Assembly (NCBI GenBank): GCA_038025085.1
Contig: CM076143.1
Span: 13,873,501-13,937,500, forward strand
DNA: 64,000 bases
Direction of reading: 5' to 3'
From: Tetragonia tetragonoides
Lineage: Eukaryota > Streptophyta > Magnoliopsida > Caryophyllales > Aizoaceae
Positions 32,082 through 44,397 of this stretch are shown piece by piece (the stretch's first letter is position 1; the number at the start of each line of letters is the position of its first letter). The position numbers and the translations under genes were made by a program. The notes under the pieces were generated by a model that was not told the origin of the DNA, made no database searches, and worked only from the letters and a program-made list of their open reading frames with translations.

Positions 32082-34980
32082 TGTAATATCCCGTATATTT
32101 TCATTATTTTCCGAAATTAATTTATTATTTTCTAAAGTAGTATTTATTTAGTTTTATAGTCATTGGACTTAATACGTTGATTTAAGTTTGGTGTGTATTT
32201 ATTTTTGTCTTTTACGTGAAAAAAGAAAAATGAGGTATTTGAGTTCTACTAGAATCTGTCCAAGTCTCCACCGCCTCCCTATTTCTTAAAAGCGTGGTTC
32301 TTAGCTTTGCTTTTCAAAAGCCTTTCTTCGTGCCCCTGAGCAAAATCCACGACACCAACACCATCACCCACAATCCTCGACCACCACCACTGCGGCTGCC
32401 CTTCTCTTCTCTATTTTCTTGCTCATCTCGAAACTCTACTGCTGCTCCTGTTACTTTGCTGTTGATCGAAGATTTTCGCTGCCTTTTTCTCTCTCCTGCG
32501 CATGTCTCTTTTCTGTTGAGGGCGGAACTTCTCTCTCCTCTGTTCTAGTGCGCTGCTGTCGTTGCTGTTTGGCTGGTTGCAGACCACCACGAGGTGGTTG
32601 ACAACCCAATTAAGACCGCCCGGAGTCATGGGTTTATGGCGTAGCTTGCCACCCTCTTCATCCTTTCTCTCTCCTAGTTGGTTTGTTTTCCAAAACCCTA
32701 AGCCCTAAATTGAATTGGGTATTTAGTGACTTGAATTCTAAATTGGGTTTTAATTTATCTATTTTGTTAATATGCATATATGATGGATGTTTGAGGATTG
32801 AATTGAAGGATTTATGGTGCGTAATGGCTTTCGGTGGTTCGATTAGAGGTAACTACATCTATTACGTAGGGTTCATTTTACATTCGTTTTGAGCCTTATT
32901 ATGTGTGGGTGATTGATATGTTGGCATCAAGTTTGTGGGGTTGAATGATTGTAGTGTTCTGCTCTGCATTTACAAGCAAGGATATATTAGTTAGCTACTG
33001 TTTGGTAGTTTAAGAACTGTATACAGCTTACTTGGGCTCCTGTTTACTGTTTTGCTTGTTCTGTGTCATGTTACCTTGTTGCCTAGTATATCAAAGAGGT
33101 GATTTACATTGTTACTTACATGATGTCCAGAATTAATTAGTGAGTATATAAAGATAAATCAGCTTTATCATAAATAAAAATATGTCAGAATTATAAACAA
33201 GGAATCCTTCTAAACAGGGTACTCAAAAGCGCTTCTTGAAAGCATGTTTTATAAATTACAAGGTGTGTAATCGTAAAGGCTAAGCTTGTAGAAATACGTA
33301 AGCTTGGTTGTCCTTGTTAGAGAACAACTAATGATAGACATATATAAGTAAAAGGAGTAGTTGAGTTATTGATCTTTTGTCAATGTATCGAACTATAGGT
33401 TACGGAGGTTATGCTACTTGAACTTTGATAGGTGTGTGTAAACTCGATTTCAGTACAAGATACTATACAACTAGCTAGTAGCTACTGATGGTTTGTTTAT
33501 GGGAGCAAAAGCTGCCTTTGATTGCCTATTGAGTTTGAGAAGGGTGCATGTCTAGTACTTATTTAGAAAGTGTTTTCATGATTAACATGTATGGAGAACC
33601 ATTTTTAGTATTGGCTATGGTGATTGAATTCCAGAGAGAGTATGAATATATAAAGAAAAGATTAAAGCACGCTTTGCTAGTTTGTTTGGTAGAGGCTTAT
33701 GTTTATGTGTATGTTTTGTTAGTAAGTTTGTGCCTACTACATGGGCTATCAGAGCAAAAGTTTATATGTTCTTTTAAGTTGAGATGAATAATGATGAGCA
33801 AGGAGTCAGCTCCTTAGGTTAGGTATAGTACAAGCAAGTTATACTGGAAAGAAATGTACAAGAAAATGACGCATTGTGAAACGTCATATGAAAGGAAAGA
33901 AATGAAGAGCTATTAAGTTCTCAAATAAGATATAAAAAGAAGAAAGAATGCTGATATATTGTTACTACAAACTAGATGTAGATATGTGAGTAATTATGTC
34001 ATGTGTTGTGCTGAAGCCATAAGATACAAAAGAAAAGAAAACCTACCTAAGCTACTAATAACGTAAAGTGGAAGATGGCTCGGGGCAGTAGGAACATATG
34101 GGTACTCCAGATGTGTTATATGGGAGACGTCCCCAGAGCTTAGTTGTGGTCCCCAGTTGTGACCTAGCCCCCAGTTGTGGCTATGACCCCCAGTTGTGGT
34201 CAGCAGGAGTAGCACATTTGGCCCTCAGTTGTGGCTTGACCCCCACTTGTGGTCAAGGGTTTAAACGCCCCCGAGATGCGGCGGCCCTAGGAACCTCTCC
34301 CTTATGCCCAGCTCAGTAATGCAAGATTAACAATAAAAGCTATTAAGATATCCCGAGTATAGAGGATATCCAGAAAGAAGTTACTTGTTTTTAGTACTAT
34401 CGTTGGTATTCTCTTTATTTGTATAAGTGTATGGTGTTTATAGTAAGTAAAGTTTGCAAAAGACTAATTAGGATCTCTTGTTTGATTAAATTGAAGCATG
34501 TTTATACGTTTAGACTTGATTTGAATCTAGAATGAGTTTTACGTACTAGATGTGAGTTACCAGCATTCCTGACGTTGCAAATTCTCACATTTTTGCAGAT
34601 TGAAGTTTATTATATACAGATGTCTGTGAGGAACGCTTTCAGATAGACGTACACAAAGAAATAGTAGTTTGTTCTTTTATTAAGATAATTAAGTTGTAAT
34701 TAAATAGACCACCTAGACTAATATTGAGATTATTGTTATTATTAGTTTTCAGTTGAAGAGCCTTACACTCATTCGTATGAGTGAGTGTGGCGGTAGCGCC
34801 CCGAATGTTATTAGAGTCTTCCGCTGGGTTGTTGGATTTTGTTTTATATTTTTGTTAAGCAGGTTTTTATAAGCCTTATTAGGCTGGGTAGTGTGTTTAC
34901 AAAAGGAATTCTGCCGGATTTTCGGCTTGAGTCTATTTCTTTTTATTTATTTATTTTAGACAAAAATTCGGGGCGTTATA
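32082..34980 (+). mobile_element. Solo LTR of a Ty3/gypsy (probably Tekay/chromovirus-type) element, 2.9 kb
   Basis: It begins TGTAATATCCCGTATATTTT and ends AATTCGGGGCGTTATA. It is flanked by a perfect 5-bp duplication GTTCC (32077-32081 and 34981-34985). The terminal bases are TG...TA, so the last base pair of the usual CA is mutated. Long LTRs with a CCCG-start and CGGGGCGTTA-end are typical of Tekay/del-like plant elements. It contains a CT-rich stretch at 32265-32540 and a minisatellite at 34128-34260. No internal coding region remains, so it arose by LTR-LTR recombination. Confidence 0.88.
34128..34260. repeat. CCCCAGTTGTGG minisatellite in solo LTR
   Basis: About seven degenerate copies of a 12-20 bp unit contain CCAGTTGTGG or CTCAGTTGTGG, alternating with 'gctatga'- and 'tcagcag'-type spacers. 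Confidence 0.7.
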
Positions 34981-35175
34981 GTTCCCCTAAGTCAAGGGAT
35001 TCATCTTGAGCATCCAGTATCGATTCTTTTGAAGCTTCGCGGGTCGGATATGCAGTTGTTACAAAATGAATCTTGACCTTCTTGGCATTCTGGCCCATTT
35101 CCGATCTTGGCCTGAGGAGAGATCCCTCTTGTGTATCTTCAGCTGAGGAACGCTTGTTGGACCCTGGCATGATCT
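34981..35175 (-). pseudogene. Tat gag N-terminus (nested element)
   Basis: The minus-strand ATG at 35175 starts MPGSNKRSSAEDTQEGSLLR, followed by KKVKIHFVTTAYPTREASKE and DAQDESLDLGEL. It is then interrupted by the solo LTR, and removing that LTR together with one GTTCC copy joins it to the block at 32081. The upstream ORF start at 35245 is not conserved. Confidence 0.6.
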
Positions 35176-36216
35176 CAACGAGTAGATGACCATTTAGAAC
35201 CAAAAAGGCCACGAGACTCTCTTCTAAAAAAAAATGTTGACCCACACATAGTAAACACGTTGTCCTAAAAAAATGGTCCTTAAGCCTAAATGCCCGAATA
35301 TTTCCCTAATATCAAAGGAAAATAAAGTCAATGAACGAAAATAATAAAAATAGAAAAAGACTGACTCTCCTATTTTTATTTTTCTAGACTCAAAGAAAAT
35401 GGAAAATGGGATAAAATAAAATAAAAGAATTTCGGTCTCTTTTTTTATTTTGTTTTTTGATTTTTCGGCTGCTTTTTTTTTTTTTTTTTTTTGTCGATTT
35501 TTTTGTTTTTTGATTTCTCCTTTTTTTTTGACCGAATCTGAATTACATCAAAAGAGAAAGAAAAAAAGAAATAGAAAAAAGGAGAGGGGAAATTGGGAGA
35601 CTGACTCTTTTTTTTTTGCTAAAAGAACCTAGAAAATTGTTCATGACTTTTTAGAATATATCATCGGGAAAATGATGGGTGTTCATTGAATTTAAATTCT
35701 CGCGCCATCTTCGGGCATTAGGAACTAGCTAAAAGTAAAAGAAAAGGCTGCTAGCACGTAAGTACATGTTGGCACATAATCACGATATTCATGCATTCAG
35801 GCAAGCATTACAACGACATAATTACAGGCAAACATGTGATCAGACGGACATTACGACGACACATGCACAACAAGCAAGCGGATGCACGAATGTAAGCTAG
35901 AGGTTTTTGGGCTCCTGTGAGCTTACCACAACAAATTACAATTTCCGTTCGGCGGATGGTCAACACATCGATTGTAATTCTTTTCATCAACAAGGATTGA
36001 TGAGTCATGCGTGAGGAAGCGTCGATTTGCACGATAGGACAACTGTATATTCCTTTAGATATACGGGTTGTCTACGAGTTGCGACACAAACTTCCTCGAG
36101 GGCTTATAAGGGTCAAAAGGTTGTGCCAAAGCACATGCAAATGATGCAAAAATATGGAACATGTTATTAAACAATTAAGCAAACTTGACTTCCGAGTCTC
36201 ACCCTCTTAAATAAAT
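35176..36216 (-). other. Tat leader with homopolymer tracts (nested element)
   Basis: This is homologous to 6828-7714 in inverse orientation. It has T-rich tracts at 35436-35530 and A-rich ones at 35550-35580. No gene was seen. Confidence 0.6.
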
Positions 36217-36234
36217 CCCCAGTGAAGTCGCCAC
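36217..36234 (-). promoter_or_regulatory. Primer-binding site of nested Tat element
   Basis: On the minus strand the sequence is TGGCGACTTCACTGGGGA, adjacent to the LTR end. It resembles Tat/Ogre PBS sequences (probably tRNA-Arg; inferred). Confidence 0.7.
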
Positions 36235-37557
36235 TATAAGGACCCAGGATTTTCGTTCAATCCAATGTTATTGGTTTCCACGGAGTATGTCCTTATAGAA
36301 AATTTGTAAGTTGGAGGTTTAGATAAGTTCAAGGGACCATCGAGTTAGAAAAGCTTTTGTAAAGACTTGAATTGAATAAAAACCATGAAAGAGGTCACAA
36401 ATCTGCTATCAACGTTTTATCGAAGGGACAAACCGAAGGGACAACCCAATAGCGCGATAAGTGAACTGATCATGTTTTTAGAAAGACGCCCGCTCATATA
36501 GAACATATGAGTACCCAAGAATAAAGGGTTCGGGGGCGAAGGTATGAGGTGGGAAGGTGTTAGGCACCCAACTCGCCCGTATTATGACGGCCTCTACTAA
36601 CTCAAGTTTGCTTAATAATTTAAAGACATAAATCCCATGCAAAATCGGATTAACAACCTAAAATTAGACTATTAATTGGTTCACCACAAACATCACAACA
36701 TTTATTTTTAACCCTTATTTAGACATGCATTTGATTGACAAATTGAGCATTACAACGACTAGACATGCTTGGAATGACAATATTTAGGAAGCAATAAAAG
36801 ACGTTATTTAGCATGATATCTACATTTTGACTACTAGAAAATAAACAATTAGGCAATTAATTTAATTTGAGCCCTCAAGAGTTAGTACCTGAACTGTAGG
36901 ATATATTTGACAAGAATAGTAAAAGACAAGATCTCAAGTTTGGAAGAAAGAGGGAGAAGCTCAGACTCAATACTACTGATAATAGAGGTTGTCAACTGTA
37001 GACTATGTGTTTTGAACTGAGGGAGGAGGGTTGTATTTATAGGCGTGGAGGAGTAGGGTTGGACGGCTGAACAGGAGCTGAAAATCGAATTGGGCTTGAA
37101 AAATGAGTCGGGTCAGAAGCCACGTCAGGCCGCTAGCGGCCCTGGAATTTTAGTCAGCGCCGCTAGCGGCCCTGGGTTTTATCCCAGGGCCGCTGACGGC
37201 TGTCAGCTGCCAGCTGGATGTCGTCATAATGACGACATCCACTCTATTTTTATTTTCTGGAGGAATTTTAGTATTTCGAAAAATATGAAAAGACCGTTTT
37301 ACCCTTGGGCGGTAAAAGATGGTTCTACCCCTGAATCGCAACTTGGCGAACGGGAGTCGGAAAGGGGCATGAGAGGTGTCGTTGGAAAGCTCTTGAACGG
37401 GGCTTTTGAATGGGATTGGAATAAAGGAGTGTTTTGAGGAAAAACTTGAGATCTTATCTTAACTATTAAAGCAAAAATAACGTTCAAGTTTATAAATTAC
37501 TCCTTTCATCATCGGGTTTTTGCGGAGAAATCTGAAGGCGCTTTTTTGGCGTCTACA
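36235..37557 (-). repeat. 5' LTR of nested Tat element
   Basis: In plus orientation it reads TATAAGGACC ... GCGTCTACA, so the LTR 3' end has CA changed to TA. It retains a TATA box (CCTATAAATACAACC on the minus strand, near 37037), the palindrome at 37215-37241, and an expanded CCGCTAGCGG cluster at 37128-37205. It has one more GCTAGCGGCCCTGG unit than the 3' LTR. Confidence 0.9.
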
Positions 37558-37612
37558 TCCGGTTTTCCTCCTCCTCACCCATGGGACGCTTCCCTTTGTC
37601 TTTGGGAGTCAT
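37558..37612 (-). pseudogene. aORF2 of outer Tat element, 5' end (split by nested element)
   Basis: ATG at 37612 gives MTPKDKGKRPMGEEEENR, homologous to MAPADKGKRPMGEGKDDRD at 17809. It joins across the nested element to 15031. A pyrimidine-rich 5' region and a 'cgcctagttgctgaat'-type phrase, shared with 17699-17716, lie upstream (to the right, near 37725). Confidence 0.75.
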
Positions 37613-39270
37613 AGAAGAAGAATGGAAGTTTTCTCACTCTACAAGTGAAAATTTCAAATTTCAGATTCGCAAGAAACAAGTACCCATTTAAGAATGTAAC
37701 CCGAAATTCAGCAACTAGGCGGAAAAATAAACAAGTTCAAGACAAAAAGCAAGGAAATTGGTCAAGAATCGACTTACCTTGAAGAAGTTGAAGGACCCAA
37801 CAATGGTGGCTAGCTTTCGACAATGCTCTCGACCAAGAAGATGAACAATGAAGCAAAACGCGAAAAAAATTTCGTGACAAAGCAATTTGGCCTGCTTAAA
37901 GCGAGCGCCGCTAACGACTCTTGCTAAGAGCCCAGCGCCCTGGCTTGGGCCCTGAGTGGCCTGCACGCACAGGCCCACCCTTCTGTCCCATGACTTCGTT
38001 TTCAGCCCAAAAACCGTTATTTCAGTTCGTCCGCGGCGAAGACCAATACCGAGCGCGCGGGAGCAAATCACTTTGGTCCACCAATTCAAAATTCAATAGT
38101 CGATTCATCTTACGGTACCAAGTATTATCAGTTAAAACTAACCCAGTTGTTTTGCAGGTCCCAAATACACAAGCCCAGGTATGCCCCGACAATACTAATC
38201 ACCCGGAGTGGTCAAATTAAGAGAAGCCCAATGGATCCGCTGGCACCCTCCCAAAAATTTTATAGGACAACTAGTTTCCAAGATTTTTATAGGACAGCCA
38301 GTTTCCAAGATTTTTATAGGATAGCCAGTTTCCAAAATTTTTATAGGACAACTAGTTTCCAAAATTTTGTTTTAACCGCCAGTGTTCATTTTATGGGTCA
38401 GTCAATGATCGCTTAAGCTAGTGCGGTTAAACTGTCCTTTTCATTCAAGGTTACTCATTTGTGTCAGTCAATGATCGCTTAAGCTAGTGCGGTTAACCTG
38501 TAATTTTCATTCAAGGTTACTCATTTGTGTCAGTCAATGATCGCTTAAGGTAGTGCGGTTAAACTGTCCTTTTTATACGAGGATACTCATTTTGTGTCAG
38601 TCAATGATTGCTTAAACTATTGCGGTTATACTGTCCTTTGTTTATTATATGTTTCAGTCAATGATTGCTTAAGCTATTGCATTTAAACTGTTCATATGTT
38701 TTCTAACCATTTTACAACCGTCATTTTGATTGCGCTCTCTCATTGACCTTTTCGTTTCTCATGCAGCGACGGAATCTCGGCATCCGCCGAGTGGTGTCTA
38801 GTCACTGTTTGCTTAGGATAAAGCATTTATACTATTCACTCTCACCAGTGTTATTTCCCATTTACAACCGTTATTTTTAATCGCGCTGTCCCGTTGACTT
38901 TTTTGTTTCTCGTGCAGGGACGGAATCTCAGCATCCGCCGAGCAGTGTTTAGTCACTGTCTGTTGAAGCATTCTACGTTGATCATTCTCAAAGTATTACT
39001 AACCTTTTCATGTACTCTGAATACAGGTCCCCTGCAGACGTTCAGACCATCTACGAGCGGTGTTCTATCCTGCTAACCATAACCTTTATTTTTCTTGTGC
39101 TCACAGAGATGAAACTTAGCACGCTACGAGCATGTCCCAACTCAGGTTTGCCGTCATATGCATACATACTGTACACTCTCACACACCATGTGCACATCAG
39201 CATCCTGCATGTCGCCTTCGGAATACTTTGATCTTCGCTTTTACTCAAGCTCGATCAAATTGAGGGCTTC
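37613..39270 (+). repeat. Outer Tat 3' region: aORF2 promoter side plus tandem repeats and PPT
   Basis: From 37613 to 38200 this matches 17190-17808 in inverse orientation (5' flank of aORF2), with a degenerate CCGCTAACGA motif at 37907. Then come three tandem families: a unit of about 28-30 bp with 'agtttccaagatttttatag' (38255-38370, four to five copies); a unit of about 65 bp with 'gtcagtcaatgatcgcttaa' (38395-38690, four to five copies); and a unit of about 125-150 bp with 'gacggaatctcggcatccgc' (38765-39060, two to three copies). A degraded polypurine tract (AAATTGAGGGCTTC) abuts the LTR at 39271. Confidence 0.7.
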
Positions 39271-40540
39271 TGTCGAGGGCAAAAAAGCGTCTTCAGATTT
39301 CTCCTCAAAAGCCCGATGATGAAAGGAGTAATTTATAAACTTGAATGCTATTTTTGCTTTAATAGGTAAAATAAGGTCTCAGGTTTTTCCTCGACCACTC
39401 CTTCATTCCGACCCCATTCAAAAGCCCCGTTCAAGAGCTTTCCAACGACACCTTTCATGTCTTTTTCTGACTCCCGGTCGCCAAGTTGCGAACCGGGGGT
39501 AAAACCGTCTTTTACCGCAGAAGGGTAAAACACTCTTTTCACATTTTCGGAATACTAAAATTCCTCCGAAAACTAAAAAGTTGGCAATCTGACAGCCGTC
39601 AGCGGCGCTGGGATAATAGCCAGCGCTGCTTGTGGCTGTGGATGAAAATCCAGGGCCCCTAGCGGCGCTCGCTGGGTCTCCAGGCCCGACTTTTTTAGCC
39701 CGGAATCCAAATTTCGGCCTTCCTTCACCCGTCCAACTCTAGTTCTTTATCTATAAATATGACCCTCCTCCCTCAGTTCAAATCACACAGTCTACAGTTG
39801 ACACCCTCTATTCTCAGTAGTATTGACTCTGAGCTTCTCCATCTTTCTTCTAAACTTGAGATCTTGTCTTTACTATTTTTGCTAAATAGCCTACAGTTCA
39901 GGTACTAACTCTTGAGGACTCAAATTAAATTAATTGCTTAATTGTTTATTTTCTAGTAGTCATAATGTAGATATCATGGTAATAACGTCTTTTATTGCTT
40001 CCTAAATATCGTCTTTCAAGCATGTCTAGTCGTTGTAATGCTCAATTTGCCAATCGAATGCATGTATAAACAAGGGTTAAAAATGAATGTTGTGATTCTT
40101 GTGATGAACCAATTAATAGTCCAAGTCTAGGTTGTTATTCCGCTTTGCATGGGAATTATGTCTTTAAATTATTAAGCAAACTTGAGTTAGTAGAGACCTT
40201 CATAAAACGGGCGAGTTTGGTGCCTAACACCTTCCCACCTCATACCTTCGCCCCCGAACCCTTTATTTTTGGGTACTCATATGTTTTATATGAGCGGGAG
40301 TCTTTCTAAAAACATGATCAGTTCACTTATCGCGCTATTGGGTTGTCCCTTTGGTTTTGTCCCTTCGATAAAACGCCGATAGCATATTTGTGACCTCTTT
40401 CATGGTTTTTATTTAATTCAAGTCTTTACAAAAGCTTTTCTAACTCGATGGTCCCTTAAACTTATCTAAACCCCCAGCTTACAAATTTTGTATAAGGACG
40501 CACTTCGTGGAGCGATGGTGGAAAATCCTGGGTCCTTACA
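39271..40540 (+). repeat. 3' LTR of outer Tat element
   Basis: It begins TGTCGAGGGC and ends GGTCCTTACA, and is followed by TSD GCAGG. It carries the GC motif cluster at 39594-39685 and a TATA box (CTATAAATATGACC at about 39750). The long palindrome present in the other three LTRs is deleted between 39575 and 39585. Confidence 0.9.
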
Positions 40541-43500
40541 GCAGGGAGGTAGGCAAAATATGGGGAGAGGTAGAGCAGAGAGACAGAATGAAGGTCAACC
40601 AAGGCCTATCCCTGCTACTACTAATAGTGAGACTGTATAACAGAATGGAGGTCCAATGGAAGCTACACCTGTTCACAACTCTTTTGACATTCTCAATATG
40701 GAGGAAGTTGTGGAAAATGAGGTTGGTCAGCAAGGAGGGGAAAAAGTTATACCTCTTGATGGCCATGGATAGTTTACTGGTATAGAATGTTAGAGGCCTT
40801 AATGGGCCTAATAAGCAAAAGGAGGTTGCTCTCTTTTGCAGACAGAATAAAATTGGTTTTGTGGCTTTTGTTGAAACCAAAATAAGGCAAGTGAATGATG
40901 AAAAATGCAAAAAAAAATTGTTAGTTAGACTAGGATTCCTTCATAAATTTAAATGATCATTACTTGGGTAGAGTTTGGATTAGATGGCTACCTCAAGTGT
41001 TCTCTGTAACTGTGTTTTTCTCCTCTGCCCAATTAGTTACTTATCAGGTAACTAATCTTAAGCATTAGAAGGTGTTCATTATGAGTGTTGTGTATGGCTT
41101 CAATGACAAAGATGAGAAGAAAATTTTATGGCAGAATCTGAGGGATTTTGCAAGGGCTTGTATCTTGCCTTGGAAGATTGTTGGGGATTTTAACAATGTA
41201 TTGAGACAAGATAATAGAGTAGGAGGTGCAACTGTTATTCATGCTGAGACAATGGATTTCAGGGACTATGTTGAGGACTGTTTGCTAACTGAGGTGAGTT
41301 GGACAGGTCACAAGTTCACATGGAACAACATACATGAAGATGGGGTGAGGGTCTATTCAAAAATTGACTGGATTTTTCCAAATCTTCAGTGGATGCAGAA
41401 ATTTGATCAATGTTCTGTGAGATTCATGCCAGAAGGTATATCTGATCATTCCCCTATGCACATCACTTTGTCAACCAGCTACCAGCAAAAAGGGGGAGAT
41501 TTAGATATTTTAACATGTGGAGTAAACATCCTAGCTTTTTGAATCTGATAAAGCAAGCATGGAGTAAGAAAACATTTGGCACAAAAATGTTTCAGCTCCA
41601 TAATAAACTCAAGGCACTCAGATATTCTTTGAAGAAATTGAATAAAGAGGAGTACTCTGATATACTCTCAAGAGTTGAGCAGGCTAGAAGTAACATGCAA
41701 CATGCAAGCAACTCAGACTTGTGCAAACAGTTGCCCTGGGGATACACAACTACAGATGGCAAAGAAAGTACCTAGACACTAGTTTTGGGAGTTAAATTAT
41801 GCTGCTGAATCCTCTAGCAGAAGAGTAAAATGAGATGGGTGCGGCTAGGAGATGATAACACTCAGTTTTTTCATGCCTTGCTAAAATAGAGAACCCAGAA
41901 GAATAGAGTTTTTAGCTTGAAGAAGGCAAATGGTGATGTACTCATTGAGAATGATCAGGTGTTTGATAAACTGATCTCTTTTTATAAAGGAATGCTTGGG
42001 GTTAAGGAAGCTACTAGGGTACATGCAGCTGACTTGATTTTTAAAGCAGGCACTGTTTTATCAACTGAACAGCAATTACAGTTGATAGCCCTTGTCCGCC
42101 ATAAAGAGAGCAAAGCTGCTATGTTTTCTATAGATTGTAACAAGAGCCCTGGACCAGATGGGTTCAGCAGTGGCTTTTTCAGGATGCTTGGGAGATAGTT
42201 GGTGAAGATGTATGCAATGCAATACAGGATTTTTTTGAGTTAGGAAAGATGCTGAAGCAACTGAATGCAATAACTATTTGCTTGGTACCTAAGGTACAAA
42301 ATCCTATATTTGCTTCTGATTTTCGTCCTATTGCCTGCTGTAACACAACATATAAGTGTATTTCAAAAGTCTTGTGTAGTAGACTAGCTAGAGTGTTACC
42401 TGATCTAGTGTCCTTGAACCAAGGAGCTTTTTTTGCAAATAGATCTATAGTGCACAACATCATGGTATGTCAGGATTTAATTAGGCACTATAGAAGGAAG
42501 AATACCTCTGCTAGGTGTTTGATGAAGATAGACTTGAGAAAGGCCTATGATACTATACACTAGGATTTCCTTAATGAAATGTTTATTGGCTATGGGTTTC
42601 CTGTGACCTTTAGCAACTGGTTGATTTCTTGTGTCCAAAGTGCAAGCTATTCTGTCTGTCTGAATGGAGAGTGTAATGGCTATTTTGAAGCAAAAAGGGG
42701 CATAAGGAAGGGTGATCCAGTCTCACCATTGATCTTTGTATTGGTGATGGAGTTCCTATCTCGTTGTTGAAGGTTGTGAGCCAATCCCCTGATCTCCAGT
42801 TTCATCCCATGTGCAAGTCTGTACAACTGAGTTATCTGTGCTTTGCAGATGATCTCATGGTGTTTTGCAAAGCAAATAGAAACTTTGTGACTAAGATAAT
42901 GGAATGTTTTTCATACTTCTCACAAGTGGCAGGATTGAAAGCTAACAAGGAGAAGTCTCATATCTATGTTGCTGGGGTCAATGATACTCTAAATAATGAG
43001 CTTAAACTATTGTTTGGGTCCCAAGAGGGGGATTTTCCTATGAAATATCTAGGTGTTCCACTCTCTCCTTCAAAGTGGAACAAACTAGATTGTGCATGTC
43101 TGGTAGAGATGATTACAAAAAGACTGAATATTGGGCATCCAAGAGCTTGTCCTATGCTGGTAGGACACAACTCATTAATTCAGTCCTTATGTCCATACAT
43201 ATTTATTGGGCAAGCATTTTCATTTTGCCTGCTGGTGTAATGAAGGTAATTGAGCAGAAATGTAGAGATTTCTTGTGGAGGAGTGGTGATCAGAGGAGAG
43301 GTAGTTGTCTAGTAGCCTGGGATATAGTTTGCAGGCCAAAGAAATATGGAGGCCTGAATTTCAAAAATTGCAGAAGATTTAATTATGCTTTAAATGGGAA
43401 GCATATAAGAGATTTGGCTGCTAAGAAGGACAATATGTGGGTGAGGTGGATAAATGGAGTATATTTAAAGAATGAAGAGTTTTGGCAGTATGTTCCCAAA

Positions 43501-44155
43501 ATAGATAGCAGCTGGGCCTGGCAGAAGTTGAATAAGAATAAAATCATGTTTGAGCAGGCCTACATAGCAGGTAACAGATGGTCTTTGACAGCAAATGGGC
43601 AGTACACAGTTCAAAGTGGCTATAAATTCTTAGCAGGAGATTTACCCAAATTGAGACATGCTAATCTCATTTGGGGGGGAGTTAACATGCCAAGACATAG
43701 CTTTTGGCTGGCTAGCACAAGCAAACAGGTTACTTAACAAAGACAGACTTCACAAAATGGGATTTTTATCAGGGAGTGCAGAATGTGTGTTCTGTCAGCA
43801 ACAGGATGAAACGCATACTCACTTATTTTTTGAGTGCTCCAGATCACTCTCTTTACTGGGAGAGGTGAAAAGTTGGCTGGGATGCAGAGCAGCTTCTAGC
43901 AACATTGGTGGTATGTTCAACTGGATAAGCAAACAGAAGGATAGCAGATTTAGAAGGGAGATTTATGTTGCTGCAGTAGCTGCGCTGAACTACTGGGTAT
44001 GGAGGGCCAGAAATGAAATATGTTTCAGTGAGGGAAAAATCACAGATGCAACAATTCTTCAGCAGGTGAAGACTACTGTGAAAGCGCGTATTGAAGGCAG
44101 GAGACAACACAAATGCACTAGAGCAGATAAATTGTTTCTTAATAGGTTGATGTAA
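40541..44155 (+). pseudogene. LINE ORF1 3' end and ORF2 (endonuclease, RT, zf-RVT)
   Basis: ORF1 finishes at about 40770. ORF2 starts near 40780 with the endonuclease phrase W(TAG)NVRGLNGPNKQKEV. The EEP endonuclease continues at 41072-41500 with VVYGFNDKDEKK, IVGDFNNVL, WTGHKFTWNN, KIDWIFPN and GISDHSPM. A linker precedes RT at 41917-43240: SPGPDGFSSGFF, ITICLVPKVQNP, DFRPIACCNTTYKCISKVLC, QGAFFANRSI, KIDLRKAYD, GIRKGDPVSPLIF, LCFADDLMVF (catalytic FADD) and MKYLGVPL. The thumb and zf-RVT follow to 44155 (GRTQLINSVLMSIHIYW, GGLNFKNC, ECVFCQQQDETHTHLFFEC). It is broken by many stops and frameshifts (for example at 40790, 40955, 41775, 42198, 42563 and 42770). Confidence 0.85.
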
Positions 44156-44370
44156 GAGAAGATTGTTTTTACTGCTGTTTCTTAGCATTTTTCTGTATGT
44201 AGCTGGTTTGGTTAGGTTTGTTTTGTAGAGGTTTTGGTAAGGTTGATGTAATGGTGACTACAAGGCTTGCACAGGATGGATACCCTACATAGTAGGTGGT
44301 TCATGCTTGGCTAGTCTGATAGGTTGTATGGTGCTTGATTTTCATTTTCAATATATTGCTACTTTTAACC

Positions 44371-44397
44371 CAAAAAAAAAAGCAAATAGCGAGGAAT
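44371..44397. repeat. LINE poly(A) tail and right target-site duplication
   Basis: A run of A at 44372-44381 is followed by AGCAAATAGCGAGGAAT, identical to 4230-4246. Confidence 0.9.

Larger units (their letters stand above)
15032..37557 (-). mobile_element. Nested Ty3/gypsy Tat-lineage retrotransposon (-)
   Basis: This element spans 22.5 kb, or about 15.4 kb without the CACTA insert and solo LTR. On the minus strand its order is LTR (37557-36235), PBS, leader, gag N-terminus, gag C-terminus, spacer, RT, RNase H, archaeal-like RNase H, integrase, then two genes pointing the other way (aORF1 21164-26730 and aORF2 17809-20571), tandem repeats, PPT and LTR (16318-15032). The LTRs differ at about 20 of the first 390 positions by eye. 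It lies in antisense aORF2 of the outer element. It keeps RT and integrase but has lost the capsid core of gag. Confidence 0.9.

Noticed and set aside
34995..35245. Alternative start of Tat gag at 35245
   Set aside because: The 23 residues before MPGSNKRSS are not supported by homology and lie in the A/T-rich leader.
40536..40910. 124-aa minus-strand frame spanning the LTR/LINE junction
   Set aside because: It crosses the insertion junction and is antisense to LINE ORF1/ORF2; it is a shadow frame.
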